Shown piece after piece: positions 54,247-64,000 of a stretch of 64,000 nucleotides of DNA. The DNA is from Gammaproteobacteria bacterium (GTDB lineage: Bacteria; Pseudomonadota; Gammaproteobacteria; Pseudomonadales; Azotimanducaceae). The stretch lies in the NCBI GenBank assembly GCA_028818795.1, contig JAPPND010000080.1, forward strand, positions 9,868 through 73,867, in the 5' to 3' direction. The number at the start of each line of letters is the position of its first letter. Positions within the stretch are counted from its first letter, which is position 1. Both the position numbers and the translations under genes were made by a program. The notes under the pieces were generated by a model. That model worked only from the letters and a program-made list of their open reading frames with translations, was not told where the DNA came from and ran no database searches.

Positions 54247-55557
54247 TCAGTTCGAATGGGATTCCGTGATCGCCTGGTTGGCCAGCACCTTCAACTCCCC
54301 GCGCAATGGCCAGGGCGAACCCATGAGCTGGATCATGCCGATGACGACCATCTCCTCGACGGGGTCGACCCAGAACACCGTCCCGGCCGCACCGCCCCAA
54401 CTGTATTCGCCCAGGGAACCCAGCACACCGGAACCAACGGCGTTGGTGTTGACGCCGAAGCCGAGCCCGAAGCCGAATCCCCGGGTCTCGGCACCCGAGA
54501 GCGGGTTCTCCCCGCTACCGGCCCCTCTGACCGTCGACGGCAGGTGATTGGCGGTCATGAACTCGACCGTCTTGGGACTCAAGATCCGCACGCCATCGAG
54601 TTCGCCGCCCCGGCGCACCATCTCGGAAAACCGCAGATAGTCCATCGTCGACGAGACGAGCCCGCCACCCCCTGAGAACATCTGCGTCTCCTCGTAGGGC
54701 GCATCGAACTGAACCAGGCGTTCCTCCTCGCGGTTCCACGCGTGATTAGGCAGCAACCGGTCGAGCTTGTCGGCCGGCACGTTGAAGAACGTGTCCTCCA
54801 TGCCCAATGGGTCGAACAGGCGCTCCTTCAGAAAGACGTCGAACGCCAGACCGCTCAAACGCTGCACCACCAGTCCGGTGACATCGACCGCCACGCTGTA
54901 GTGCCACCGCTCCCCGGGCTCGAAGGCCAGCGGCAGGGTGCCCAGCCGTTCGGCGAACTCGTCAAGATCCTTGCCGCCGAGCGGCTGGACTTCCCGGTAT
55001 TCCTGATCCACCGGGTCTTGCGGGTTGAAGCCGTAGGACAGCCCCGTGGTATGGGTCAAGAGGTGTCGCATGGTCATGGTCCGCTCAGCCGGGACCAACT
55101 CGCCGTCGACGAGTACATCGAGGTCGGCAAGCTCCGGCACGAACTTCTCGACCGGATCGGAGAGCGCGAACTTGCCCTCCTCGTAGAGCATCATCGCCGC
55201 CACCGCAGTGATGGGTTTGCTCATGGAATAGATTCGGAACAGCGCGTCCTTGGTCATCGGCCGGTCGTCGTCCGCGCCGCGTTGGCCAACCGCTTCGAAG
55301 TGCACGATCTTGCCGTCCCGGGCAATCAGCGTAACCACACCCGCGAGTTTGTTCTCGTCTACGTAACGCTGGGCCAACGCCGTGACGCGGTTCAAGCGTT
55401 CGGCCGACATGCCGGCCTCGCTCGCTGGCGCGTCGACGAGCCCGACTGGCGACGCTTCGACAGCCTCGGGCGCGTTGACCTGTATGTCCGAGACCTCGAC
55501 ACACCCCGACAATCCACAGAGCAGCAGTGCGCCCAGCACGGCGATGCACTTCTTCAT
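54247..55557 (-). CDS. Beta-lactamase-fold serine hydrolase lipoprotein
   Basis: The product is 436 aa with a lipoprotein signal (ALLLCGLSGC, lipobox Cys at about residue 19). The SxxK motif is FRIYSMSKPITAV (Ser and Lys), a tyrosine motif is RWHYSVAVDVTG and a GG motif is YSWGGAAGTVFWVDP. This is the class C beta-lactamase/EstB/DD-peptidase-related family; most such proteins are esterases of unknown substrate. It lies 14 bp before the PhyH gene start. Antibiotic resistance should not be assumed. Confidence 0.85.
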   Translation of the reverse strand: MKKCIAVLGALLLCGLSGCVEVSDIQVNAPEAVEASPVGLVDAPASEAGMSAERLNRVTALAQRYVDENKLAGVVTLIARDGKIVHFEAVGQRGADDDRPMTKDALFRIYSMSKPITAVAAMMLYEEGKFALSDPVEKFVPELADLDVLVDGELVPAERTMTMRHLLTHTTGLSYGFNPQDPVDQEYREVQPLGGKDLDEFAERLGTLPLAFEPGERWHYSVAVDVTGLVVQRLSGLAFDVFLKERLFDPLGMEDTFFNVPADKLDRLLPNHAWNREEERLVQFDAPYEETQMFSGGGGLVSSTMDYLRFSEMVRRGGELDGVRILSPKTVEFMTANHLPSTVRGAGSGENPLSGAETRGFGFGLGFGVNTNAVGSGVLGSLGEYSWGGAAGTVFWVDPVEEMVVIGMIQLMGSPWPLRGELKVLANQAITESHSN

Positions 55558-55619
55558 AGGTTTCCCGATTTCTCTAAGACGAAACGCCGGAGTCTAACAG
55601 CCCGACACGACCAACAGGC

Positions 55620-57089
55620 TCACGTCTCGAGCACGTCGGCGTAGGTCTCCTTGAGGAGGTTCTTCTGGACCTTGCCCATGGCGTTGCGCGGCAGTTCGTC
55701 CACACGGACCACCCGCTTCGGGTGTTTGTAGCGGGCCAGCCTCCTTCCTAGGAAACGATCTACCCGAGCTTGGTCGACGCCGTCCTCCGAAACCACCACA
55801 GCGACCACCGCTTCGCCGAAGTCCGGGTGTGGAACGCCGATGACCGCCGACTCCACTACCTCCGGCATCTCGTCGAGCAACGTCTCGACTTCCTTGGGGT
55901 AGACGTTGTAGCCGCCGGAAATGACCAGATCCTTGGCGCGCCCCACGATGGTCAACCTGCCCTCGCCATCCATGGTGCCGATGTCGCCGGTCACGAAAAA
56001 CCCGTCGGTGCGAAATTCCTCCGCGGTCCTTTCGGGCTCAAGCCAATAGCCCTTGAAGACGTTCGGCCCGCGCAGTTCGATGCTGCCGACCTCGCCGCGC
56101 GGAAGTTCATGGCCGCCATCGTCCGTGACCCGGACGGCGATCCCCGGCAGCGCGAACCCCACCGTTCCCCCGACACGCTCGCCTTCCAAGGGGTTGGAAG
56201 TGTTCATCAGCGTCTCGCTCATGCCGTAGCGCTCGAGTATCCGAAAGCCCGTGCGTTGTTCGAAAGCCGTGAAGGTCTGCTTGGTGAGCGGCGCCGAACC
56301 CGAGATGAATAGTCGCATGTTGCCGCACGATGCCGCGTCGAACGAGGCGTCGTCCAGAAGCCGGGTGTAGAACGTCGGAACACCCATCAAGACAGTGGCA
56401 CGGGAAAGCTCCCCGACGAGCGCCGCGACGTCGAAGCGCTTCTGCAGAATCACCGGCGTGGCATTGAAGAAAGCGCAATGCAGGGCGACGAACAGGCCGT
56501 GCACGTGGAAGATCGGCAGCGCATGCAGCAACACGTCGTCGGCGCGCCAACCCCACGCGGCACACAGGACCTCGGCATTCGAGATGAGGTTGGCATGGGT
56601 GAGCATGGCGCCCTTGGGTCGCCCGGTCGTCCCGGAGGTGTAGATGATCGCCGCAAGGTCGTCGTCCGCCCGGTCCACGGTGAGGACCGGCGCAGCCGCC
56701 GCTTCCCGCCAATACGAGCCGGACCCGTCACCGTCGAGCACGGCCACGGCTACGTCGGCATCGAAACGGCCGCCGGCGACGAACAGCGCTGGCTGGCAAT
56801 CGGCGATGAAGTACTCCACCTCGGGTTTCGTGTACGCCGTGTTTATCGGCACGTACACCGCTCCGGATTTGACGCACGCAAGGTAGACCGCCACCGCCTC
56901 CGGCGTTTTTTCGGCCTGCACGAGGACGCGGTCGCCAACACCCACCCCCCATGCGGCAAGCGCCGCCCCGGCCCGGTCGACTTCGGCGAGCAGTCGAGCA
57001 TAGGTCCAATCCTCTCCATCCGGGCAAATCAATGCCGCAGTATCCGGGGCACGGCGAAACGCAGTCTCGAAGCGGGCGTAGATGTTCAT
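55620..57089 (-). CDS. matB: Malonyl-CoA synthetase-like acyl-CoA ligase
   Basis: The protein (489 aa) is an adenylate-forming enzyme: AMP motif YTSGTTGRPKGAMLTHANL, core RYGMSETLMNTSNP, adenylation GDIGTMDGEGRLTIVGRAKD and the hinge Lys region NAMGKVQKNLLKE. The closest match by eye is MatB (malonate + CoA + ATP to malonyl-CoA), based on length and FRILERYGMSETLM. The substrate is not certain. It is divergent from the acetoacetyl-CoA synthetase gene across 92 bp. Confidence 0.85.
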   Translation of the reverse strand: MNIYARFETAFRRAPDTAALICPDGEDWTYARLLAEVDRAGAALAAWGVGVGDRVLVQAEKTPEAVAVYLACVKSGAVYVPINTAYTKPEVEYFIADCQPALFVAGGRFDADVAVAVLDGDGSGSYWREAAAAPVLTVDRADDDLAAIIYTSGTTGRPKGAMLTHANLISNAEVLCAAWGWRADDVLLHALPIFHVHGLFVALHCAFFNATPVILQKRFDVAALVGELSRATVLMGVPTFYTRLLDDASFDAASCGNMRLFISGSAPLTKQTFTAFEQRTGFRILERYGMSETLMNTSNPLEGERVGGTVGFALPGIAVRVTDDGGHELPRGEVGSIELRGPNVFKGYWLEPERTAEEFRTDGFFVTGDIGTMDGEGRLTIVGRAKDLVISGGYNVYPKEVETLLDEMPEVVESAVIGVPHPDFGEAVVAVVVSEDGVDQARVDRFLGRRLARYKHPKRVVRVDELPRNAMGKVQKNLLKETYADVLET

Positions 57090-57181
57090 CGTCCGCCATT
57101 ATCCCATCGGCATGCACACTGGCGTTTTGGCCCCGCCGACCCAATAATCCGGCAGGAACGTGCGGCCCGGGCCGGATTGCG

Positions 57182-59101
<1,920 letters not shown>

Positions 59102-59353
59102 CCTGGTCGACTTGGGTCGTCCTTACACCGCGATACGACCTGGTCGTACGACAGCGTACGAAACACCCGCCTATTGTCGATAGCTATACAAAATAAAGGG
59201 TTTCAGTGATTTCCAAACACTTGACTATCGCTGTCAGCGAGCGCTATCGTCGAGGCCATTCTTGGATCCGCGAACCCCAACATGCCGGCGGTAGGCACTG
59301 CAAGAGACACAGGACGTGTGCCGACGGCGGGTTCGATCGCAGGAAGCAAGCCG
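59102..59353. other. Intergenic palindromes and promoter
   Basis: At 59134-59148 TACGACC-T-GGTCGTA is a perfect inverted repeat, and GTCGTACGAC overlaps its right arm. No T run follows, so it is not a simple terminator. An A/T-rich patch (59170-59205) precedes the promoter at 59221-59250. Confidence 0.5.
59221..59250 (+). promoter_or_regulatory. Putative sigma-70 promoter of the hendecad-repeat protein
   Basis: TTGACT (59221-59226) is followed by an 18-bp spacer and TATCGT (59245-59250). The -35 box is near consensus and the -10 box is moderate. It lies about 100 bp upstream of the ATG at 59354. Confidence 0.4.
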
Positions 59354-59803
59354 ATGCCTGAACGGACTCCCTACCAAACCATCGAAGAAAGACTCGCCAG
59401 CGTCGAAACCAAGACCGACCGCCTCGTGCAGGAAGTCGACGCCGCGCGGATCGAGAACCAAGCCGCATTCACCGAACTCCGTAGTCTCATCGCCAAGAAC
59501 GATGCCTCGATGCGAGCCGACACACAGGAGATGGAGAGTCGTCTCCGCGCCGAGATCAAAGGCACCGAAGACGAACTCCGTTCCGAGATCAAGGGCACCG
59601 AAGACAAGCTCCGCGCCGAGATCAAGGGCACCGAAGACAAGCTCAGCGCCGAGATCAATCGATCGGAACAGCGACTACGCGATCACATGACCACGACGAC
59701 GAGCACATTGCTCAGCCATGTCAGGCTAGTCGTTGCGATCATGGTTCCCATATCGTTGGGGGTAATTGGGCTGTTGGCCAAGGTTATCTTCGACAGCGGC
59801 TGA
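59354..59803 (+). CDS. Coiled-coil protein with hendecad repeats and C-terminal membrane anchor
   Basis: The product is 149 aa from ATG 59354 (AGGA upstream). A long coiled coil covers about residues 10-110. It includes an 11-residue repeat, L-R-A-E-I-K-G-T-E-D-E/K, present three times and once more in diverged form (LSAEINRSEQR), at about residues 64-107. A single hydrophobic segment (VRLVVAIMVPISLGVIGLLA) is at the C-terminus, so the coil would project from the membrane as a tail-anchored protein. The layout resembles the DUF1640/CCDC90-type proteins and some phage tail or toxin-associated proteins. I do not recognise an exact family. The start could also be at 59282. Confidence 0.6.
   Translation: MPERTPYQTIEERLASVETKTDRLVQEVDAARIENQAAFTELRSLIAKNDASMRADTQEMESRLRAEIKGTEDELRSEIKGTEDKLRAEIKGTEDKLSAEINRSEQRLRDHMTTTTSTLLSHVRLVVAIMVPISLGVIGLLAKVIFDSG
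59543..59674 (+). repeat. Four tandem 33-bp repeats inside the coiled-coil gene
   Basis: Units start at 59543, 59576, 59609 and 59642. The first three are almost identical at DNA level; the fourth diverges after its first 16 bp. Such in-frame repeats can expand or contract by slippage, changing coil length in 11-residue steps without breaking the frame. Confidence 0.8.
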
Positions 59804-59838
59804 ATTCCCTCGGGACGATCGCCCGGCCCGGCCGCAGC

Positions 59839-60216
59839 CTACTCGGCTTCTGGTCGCTGTTTCCGGTGCCTCCGGAACACCCAGGTGTAGATCAAGACGT
59901 TGATGGCGATCGCTGTGCACCCTAGGACTATCCGGGCCGTGGGCGTCAGTATCCCCTCTTGCGCCACATCGGGGTAAACGATGGGCATGAGATAGCGGGC
60001 GACGAAACCACCCGGTCGCGGGTCGTCGCCGCGAAGGGCATCCTCCAAGTACGTCAACGGACAGATCCAGTCGGCGAACTGCACCCACGCGCCCCACGCC
60101 ACGGCAGGCAGGTGGACCCAGGCGATCCGCGGCCAGCGCAACGCGAACAGGCCGCCGCCGGCGACGAAGGCGATGAAGGCCAGATGCAGGACAACGACAA
60201 CTTCGGCGCTATTCAT
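59839..60216 (-). CDS. DUF2784 membrane protein
   Basis: The product (125 aa) has four likely membrane segments. The family core is FIAFVAGGGLFALRWPRIAW, then QFADWICPLTYLEDALRG and RYLMPIVYPD. The function of DUF2784 is not established. It lies 21 bp downstream of fumA in the same orientation and may be co-transcribed. Confidence 0.8.
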   Translation of the reverse strand: MNSAEVVVVLHLAFIAFVAGGGLFALRWPRIAWVHLPAVAWGAWVQFADWICPLTYLEDALRGDDPRPGGFVARYLMPIVYPDVAQEGILTPTARIVLGCTAIAINVLIYTWVFRRHRKQRPEAE

Positions 60217-60237
60217 CGCCTCGGCTACCCGCTGCGG

Positions 60238-61761
60238 CTACTCGACCGTGGCCGCCGCAATCCGGTTCCCGATCTCACGCGCCCAGATCTCCGGCCCCGT
60301 GACATGCACCGATTCGCCCCGGCTGTCCACCGAGACGGTGACAGGCATGTCCTTGACCTCGAACTCGTAGATGGCCTCCATGCCCAGATCCTCGAAGGCG
60401 AGTCGCGTCGATTTGGTGATCGCCCGGGCAATCAGGTAAGCGGCACCGCCCACGGCAATCAGCGATACCGCACCCAAGTCGCGAATGGCGTCAACCGCCA
60501 CGGGCCCCCGCTCCGCCTTGCCGATCATTCCGAGGAGCCCCGTGTGTTCGAGCAGAGTCCGGGTGAATTTGTCCATGCGGGTCGCGGTGGTGGGGCCGGC
60601 CGGCCCGATGACTTCGTCGCCCACCGGGTCCACCGGGCCCACGTAGTAGATGAAACGGTCGCGGAAGTCGACCGGCAACGGCGCGTCTTGGGCGATCAAA
60701 TCCACCAATCGCTTGTGGGCCGCATCGCGTCCGGTGAGCAGGTGACCGGAGAGCAGCAGCGTCTCCCCGGCCTGCCACGTAGCCGTCTCGGCACGGGTTA
60801 CGGTATCGAGGTTCACTCGCCGGACATCCTCCCCCGGCCGATAGGCGACCTCGGGCCAGTCGGAGAGGTCCGGAGGCTCGAACACCGCCGGCCCCGACCC
60901 GTCGAGTTCGAACTTCACGTGCCGCGTCGCAGTGCAGTTGGGAATCACCGCCACCGGCTTGGTGGCTGCGTGCATGGGATATTCCAGAACCTTGACGTCC
61001 AGTATCGTCGTCAGTCCGCCCAGCCCCTGGGCGCCGATCCCGAGGGCATTGACCTTTTCGTAGATCTCAAGACGCAGTTCCTCGGCACGGTTGGCGGGGC
61101 CACGCGCTTTTACGTCATGGATGTCGATAGGGGCCATCATGGCTTCCTTGGCAAGCAGCATGGCCTTCTCCGGCGAGCCGCCGATGCCGATTCCCAAAAT
61201 GCCGGGCGGACACCAGCCAGCGCCCATGGTCGGCACCATCTGAAGGATCCAGTCGACCACCGAGTCCGAGGGGTTGAGCGTGACGAACTTCGCCTTGGCC
61301 TCACTGCCACCGCCCTTGGCCGCGACCTCCACGACAAGCTTGTCGCCGGGCACGATGCGCGTGTGGATGACCGCCGGGGTGTTGTCACGGGTATTGGTTC
61401 GACTGCCGTCCGGGTCCGCAAGGATCGAGCCGCGCAGCACGTTGTCCGGGTGCAGATACGCCCGGCGCACACCTTCGTTCACCATCTCGTCGAGGCTATC
61501 GCCGCCGGCCCAGGAAACCTCCATGCCAACATCCAGAAAGACGATGACAATGCCGGTGTCCTGGCAGATCGGTCGTTTGCCCAGGGCACACATCCGCGAG
61601 TTCTCGAGCACCTGCGCGAGCGCGGCCTTGGCGGCGTTGGACTCCTCCCGCTCGTAGGCGTCCGCCATGGCGCGGATGAAGTCCGGCGGGTGGTAGTAGG
61701 AGATGTATTGCAGGGCATCGGCGACGCTCTGGGTCAGGTCGTCCGCGTTGATGACGGTCAT
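60238..61761 (-). CDS. fumA: Fumarate hydratase, class I (iron-sulfur)
   Basis: The enzyme interconverts fumarate and malate with an oxygen-sensitive [4Fe-4S] cluster. The protein is 507 aa. Cluster cysteines are in RPICQDTGIVIVF, GAGWCPPGILGIGIGG and IPNCTATRHVKFEL. The C-terminal beta domain has GPTTATRMDKFTRTLLEHTG and GGAAYLIARAITK. Class II (FumC) is not related to it and is not in this window. It is divergent from the alpha/beta hydrolase gene. Confidence 0.95.
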   Translation of the reverse strand: MTVINADDLTQSVADALQYISYYHPPDFIRAMADAYEREESNAAKAALAQVLENSRMCALGKRPICQDTGIVIVFLDVGMEVSWAGGDSLDEMVNEGVRRAYLHPDNVLRGSILADPDGSRTNTRDNTPAVIHTRIVPGDKLVVEVAAKGGGSEAKAKFVTLNPSDSVVDWILQMVPTMGAGWCPPGILGIGIGGSPEKAMLLAKEAMMAPIDIHDVKARGPANRAEELRLEIYEKVNALGIGAQGLGGLTTILDVKVLEYPMHAATKPVAVIPNCTATRHVKFELDGSGPAVFEPPDLSDWPEVAYRPGEDVRRVNLDTVTRAETATWQAGETLLLSGHLLTGRDAAHKRLVDLIAQDAPLPVDFRDRFIYYVGPVDPVGDEVIGPAGPTTATRMDKFTRTLLEHTGLLGMIGKAERGPVAVDAIRDLGAVSLIAVGGAAYLIARAITKSTRLAFEDLGMEAIYEFEVKDMPVTVSVDSRGESVHVTGPEIWAREIGNRIAAATVE

Positions 61762-61808
61762 CGCGTGACTCTTCGCTTCAATGTCGTTGACGGCGATTCT
61801 ACGCCCCT

Positions 61809-61824
61809 ACGTGCAACTGCACGT
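61809..61824. promoter_or_regulatory. Perfect inverted repeat in the divergent fumA-hydrolase promoter region
   Basis: ACGTGCA (61809-61815), AC, TGCACGT (61818-61824) is a perfect 7-bp-arm palindrome. A possible -10 box TACACT (61831-61836) for the alpha/beta hydrolase operon follows closely, so a repressor or activator could bind over the -35 region. No matching regulator is in the window. Confidence 0.45.
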
Positions 61825-61858
61825 TCAAGGTACACTCGAAAACGCGAGGGAGGGATCC

Positions 61859-62635
61859 ATGGCCGAAGCAGTGTCCTACACCGAGGGCGAACTCGCGCTA
61901 GCGACTGGCAAGATCAAGTATCTCGAACAGGGTTCCGGCCCACCGGTTGTCGTTCTCCACCATAGCTGGGGAAGCCCGGGATGGCTGCCGTTCCACGACC
62001 GGCTGGCGGAGGGCCACCGCGTGATCGTGCCCGACATGCCTGGATGGGGTGGCTCCGAACGGCCAGCATGGGCGAGGGATCCCCGGGACATCGCGATCAT
62101 CACGACGCGTCTCCTTAGCCGGCTGGGACTCGTCAACGTCAAGCTCGTCGGGCTGGGCTTCGGGGGCTACGTGGCAGCCGAACTCGCGACGATGAACCCA
62201 TCCCGCCTAGCCGGTCTGGTGCTCGTCGGCGCCGCTGGCCTGCAGCCGAAGGACGACGAGATCATGGACCAGATGATGCTCTCCCACCGCAAGTACATCG
62301 AGGAGAGCTTTCGGGACGCCGAGACCTACCATGACTACGTCGGGGAAGAACCACCGGACGACATCAGGCAGCTTTGGGACTTGTCCCGCGAGATGACCGC
62401 GCGCGTCACCTGGAAGCCCTATATGTTCAACCGCCGCTTGGAACCCCTCCTTTGCGATCTGGACGTGCCAACCCTCATCGTCTGGGGCGAGAAGGACAAG
62501 GTGGTTCCGTTCGAGTGCGCCAAGCAGTTCGAGGCTGCGATCCCGAACACCCGGATCGAGGTCGTGGAGGGTGCCGGCCACGTCGTCGAATTGGAGCAAC
62601 CCGACCAACTCGCCGCCCTTGTCGGGAGCACGTGA
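61859..62635 (+). CDS. Alpha/beta hydrolase-fold protein without the usual Ser nucleophile
   Basis: The ATG at 61859 follows GGAGGGATCC and gives 258 aa. The fold is clear: the oxyanion loop VVVLHHSWGSPGWLPF, PDMPGWGGSERP, the acid region VWGEKDKVVPFECAKQ and the His GAGHVVELEQPDQL. The nucleophile elbow, normally G-x-S-x-G, reads VGLGFGGYVAAELA, so Gly stands at the Ser position. It may be a non-hydrolytic member (like some lyases or haloperoxidase relatives) or use another residue. The gene is 32 bp upstream of the LLM oxidoreductase and probably works with it. Confidence 0.78.
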   Translation: MAEAVSYTEGELALATGKIKYLEQGSGPPVVVLHHSWGSPGWLPFHDRLAEGHRVIVPDMPGWGGSERPAWARDPRDIAIITTRLLSRLGLVNVKLVGLGFGGYVAAELATMNPSRLAGLVLVGAAGLQPKDDEIMDQMMLSHRKYIEESFRDAETYHDYVGEEPPDDIRQLWDLSREMTARVTWKPYMFNRRLEPLLCDLDVPTLIVWGEKDKVVPFECAKQFEAAIPNTRIEVVEGAGHVVELEQPDQLAALVGST

Positions 62636-62667
62636 GTGCGCCCTTAAGCCTCTGAGAGAGACGAAAC

Positions 62668-63996
62668 ATGTTCATCGGACATTTCACGGAACGCCCCTAC
62701 CAGGATCCCAAGTCGGGGTATTTCGGCGCCACCGGGCGCAGCCTCATGGATCTCGGCATGTCCAACGCCAGCTACGACCCGAAGCTCGGTGCCGACCTCT
62801 ACAACCGCTATCTCGACGAGCGCGTGTTCGCCGAGGAGATGGGCTTCGACGGTTTGATGCTGAACGAGCACCATTCGACGCCCTTCTGCATGGGACAGGT
62901 CATGAACCTCGAAGCGGCAATCCTCGCGCGGATAACCAGCCGGGCGAAGATCGTGCTGCTCGGCAACATCCTGCCCATCTGGGACGACCCGCTGTTCCTC
63001 GCGGAGGAACTCGCCGAGATCGACATGATCTCCCGTGGCCGACTGGTCACCGGGTGGGTTAGGGGCACCGGTCGCGAGAGCGTTGCCCACAATGCGGTAC
63101 CGCCCTACAACTGGGAGCGGTTCCAGGAAGCCCATGACTTCATCGTCGAGGCCTGGACCAAACCCGGACCCTTCCGCTGGGAGGGCGAGCACTACCAATA
63201 CCGCTACGTGAACCCCTGGTCGCGCCCCTACCAGGAGCCCCATCCGCAGATCTGGATTCCCGGTGTGATGAGCCGCAATACCGTCGCCTGGGCGGCCAAG
63301 CACCGCTATCCGTACCTCATGCTCGCAACGGAACTGCAGCCGACGCTCGAATCCTTCCAGTACTACGACGAGGTCGCCGCCGAGGAAGGCTACGAAGCGG
63401 GCACCGAGCACCGCGGCTATCTCTTCAAGGTCCACGTGGACGAGACCGAGGAACTCGCCGAAGAGGCCGGCCGAAAATACGTCCAGGGCCCGAGCAATCC
63501 GTTCCTCGAAGGCAATCAGGGAATCGTCCGGCCTTTCATCCAGAACCTGCCCGGTCTAACCCAGCGCAACAACCTGCTGCCGACCATGCGCAGTTTCGCC
63601 GCGGCGGCATCCCGTGGCCGCGCCGGGCAACACCTGAAGGAGCAGAAGAAGGAAGCTCCGCCCCCGCCGCCCAAGGACACCTACGTCGACCAGACCGAGA
63701 AGCTCTCCATCATCTCCGGGACGCCGGACACGGTGATCCCCAAGGTGCGCCACGTCCTAGAAACCCTGCGACCCGGCACGATCTTCTTCTGGGACGGCGA
63801 CGGCGCGATGTCCCACGACGACCAGATGCGCAGCCTGAGGCTGATGGGCTCGGACCTGATCCCGGCGGTACGCGAGATGGCGGACGAACTCGATCTCAAG
63901 GGGCCTTTCGAGGTCGACCCGGCAGGAGAAACGGAGACTGTGGCCGATGAGCTGGCCGAGAGTTCCGGTGATGTCGCCGGCGAGGCAGCCGACTAG
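62668..63996 (+). CDS. LLM-class (luciferase-like) flavin-dependent oxidoreductase
   Basis: The protein (442 aa) belongs to the bacterial luciferase-like monooxygenase superfamily, which uses reduced FMN or F420. Typical segments are ERVFAEEMGFDGLMLNEHHS, ILPIWDDPLFLAEELAEIDM and GRLVTGWVRGTGRESVAHNA. The C-terminal part has the ISGTPDTVIPKVRHVLETL sequence for the flavin-phosphate end. A Pro-rich linker (PPPPPPK) and an acidic tail are extra. Substrate is unknown; pairing with an alpha/beta hydrolase suggests breakdown of an organic acid or ester. It ends at TAG just inside the window edge. Confidence 0.85.
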   Translation: MFIGHFTERPYQDPKSGYFGATGRSLMDLGMSNASYDPKLGADLYNRYLDERVFAEEMGFDGLMLNEHHSTPFCMGQVMNLEAAILARITSRAKIVLLGNILPIWDDPLFLAEELAEIDMISRGRLVTGWVRGTGRESVAHNAVPPYNWERFQEAHDFIVEAWTKPGPFRWEGEHYQYRYVNPWSRPYQEPHPQIWIPGVMSRNTVAWAAKHRYPYLMLATELQPTLESFQYYDEVAAEEGYEAGTEHRGYLFKVHVDETEELAEEAGRKYVQGPSNPFLEGNQGIVRPFIQNLPGLTQRNNLLPTMRSFAAAASRGRAGQHLKEQKKEAPPPPPKDTYVDQTEKLSIISGTPDTVIPKVRHVLETLRPGTIFFWDGDGAMSHDDQMRSLRLMGSDLIPAVREMADELDLKGPFEVDPAGETETVADELAESSGDVAGEAAD

Positions 63997-64000
63997 CGTC

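Noticed and set aside
54247..55557. Beta-lactamase as an antibiotic resistance gene
   Set aside because: Only the general SxxK fold is present, in a lipoprotein of the esterase/EstB type; no basis for resistance.

Overview
The window looks like about 64 kb of chromosome from an uncultured, GC-rich gammaproteobacterium. The evidence is gene order and family. A sigma-E cluster (rpoE-rseA-rseB-rseC-lepA-rnc-era-recO) diverges from nadB. sdhE, ygfX and ygfZ sit together. xerD-dsbC-hom and prfB-lysS are both present, and RF2 keeps the classical programmed frameshift. No rRNA, CRISPR array or convincing tRNA was seen.

Layout. 1-12 kb: a three-AT-hook protein cut by the window edge, then a ten-gene minus-strand cluster running from rpoE to adk. 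It joins envelope-stress control (sigma factor, anti-sigma factor, RseB, RseC) to translation and RNA genes (lepA, rnc, era), recombination (recO), stringent response (relA) and nucleotide metabolism (adk). 10-15.8 kb: nadB, the sdhE/ygfX/ygfZ trio, methylmalonate-semialdehyde dehydrogenase and yceH.

15.85-30.0 kb is a defence island of about 14 kb. It is bounded by a 92-bp direct repeat of the 3' end of ung, with one mismatch, so it appears to have inserted at ung and separated ung from yceH. From left to right it holds: a HicA-HicB-SecB-like toxin-antitoxin-chaperone unit whose toxin is frameshifted; a degenerate yceH 5' fragment; a predicted PD-(D/E)XK protein; and a class 1 DISARM-type operon. 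In the DISARM-type operon drmB and drmC are whole, but drmA, the methylase drmMI and drmD are each truncated. Three overlapping genes of unknown function lie between drmD and drmMI. An AAA ATPase with a truncated DUF4276 partner completes the island.

30-42.3 kb: ung-lysS-prfB, a possible nucleotidyltransferase toxin-antitoxin pair, recJ, a TlpA-like thioredoxin, an enolase-superfamily enzyme, pyruvate kinase, homoserine dehydrogenase, dsbC and xerD. 42.3-50.6 kb: a lipoprotein carboxylesterase, repeats, the rpsP-rimM-trmD-rplS operon, an ammonium-transporter relic, ffh and a secreted His/Asp-rich CxxCH protein. 50.6-64 kb: an M50 protease, a sulfatase-like hydrolase, a rhomboid, a PhyH dioxygenase, a serine hydrolase, two acyl-CoA synthetases, a hendecad-repeat membrane protein, a DUF2784 protein, class I fumarase, an alpha/beta hydrolase lacking the usual serine, and a luciferase-like oxidoreductase. 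The metabolic genes suggest an aerobic heterotroph using organic acids and branched-chain compounds. That lifestyle, and any marine or host-associated habitat, is inference.
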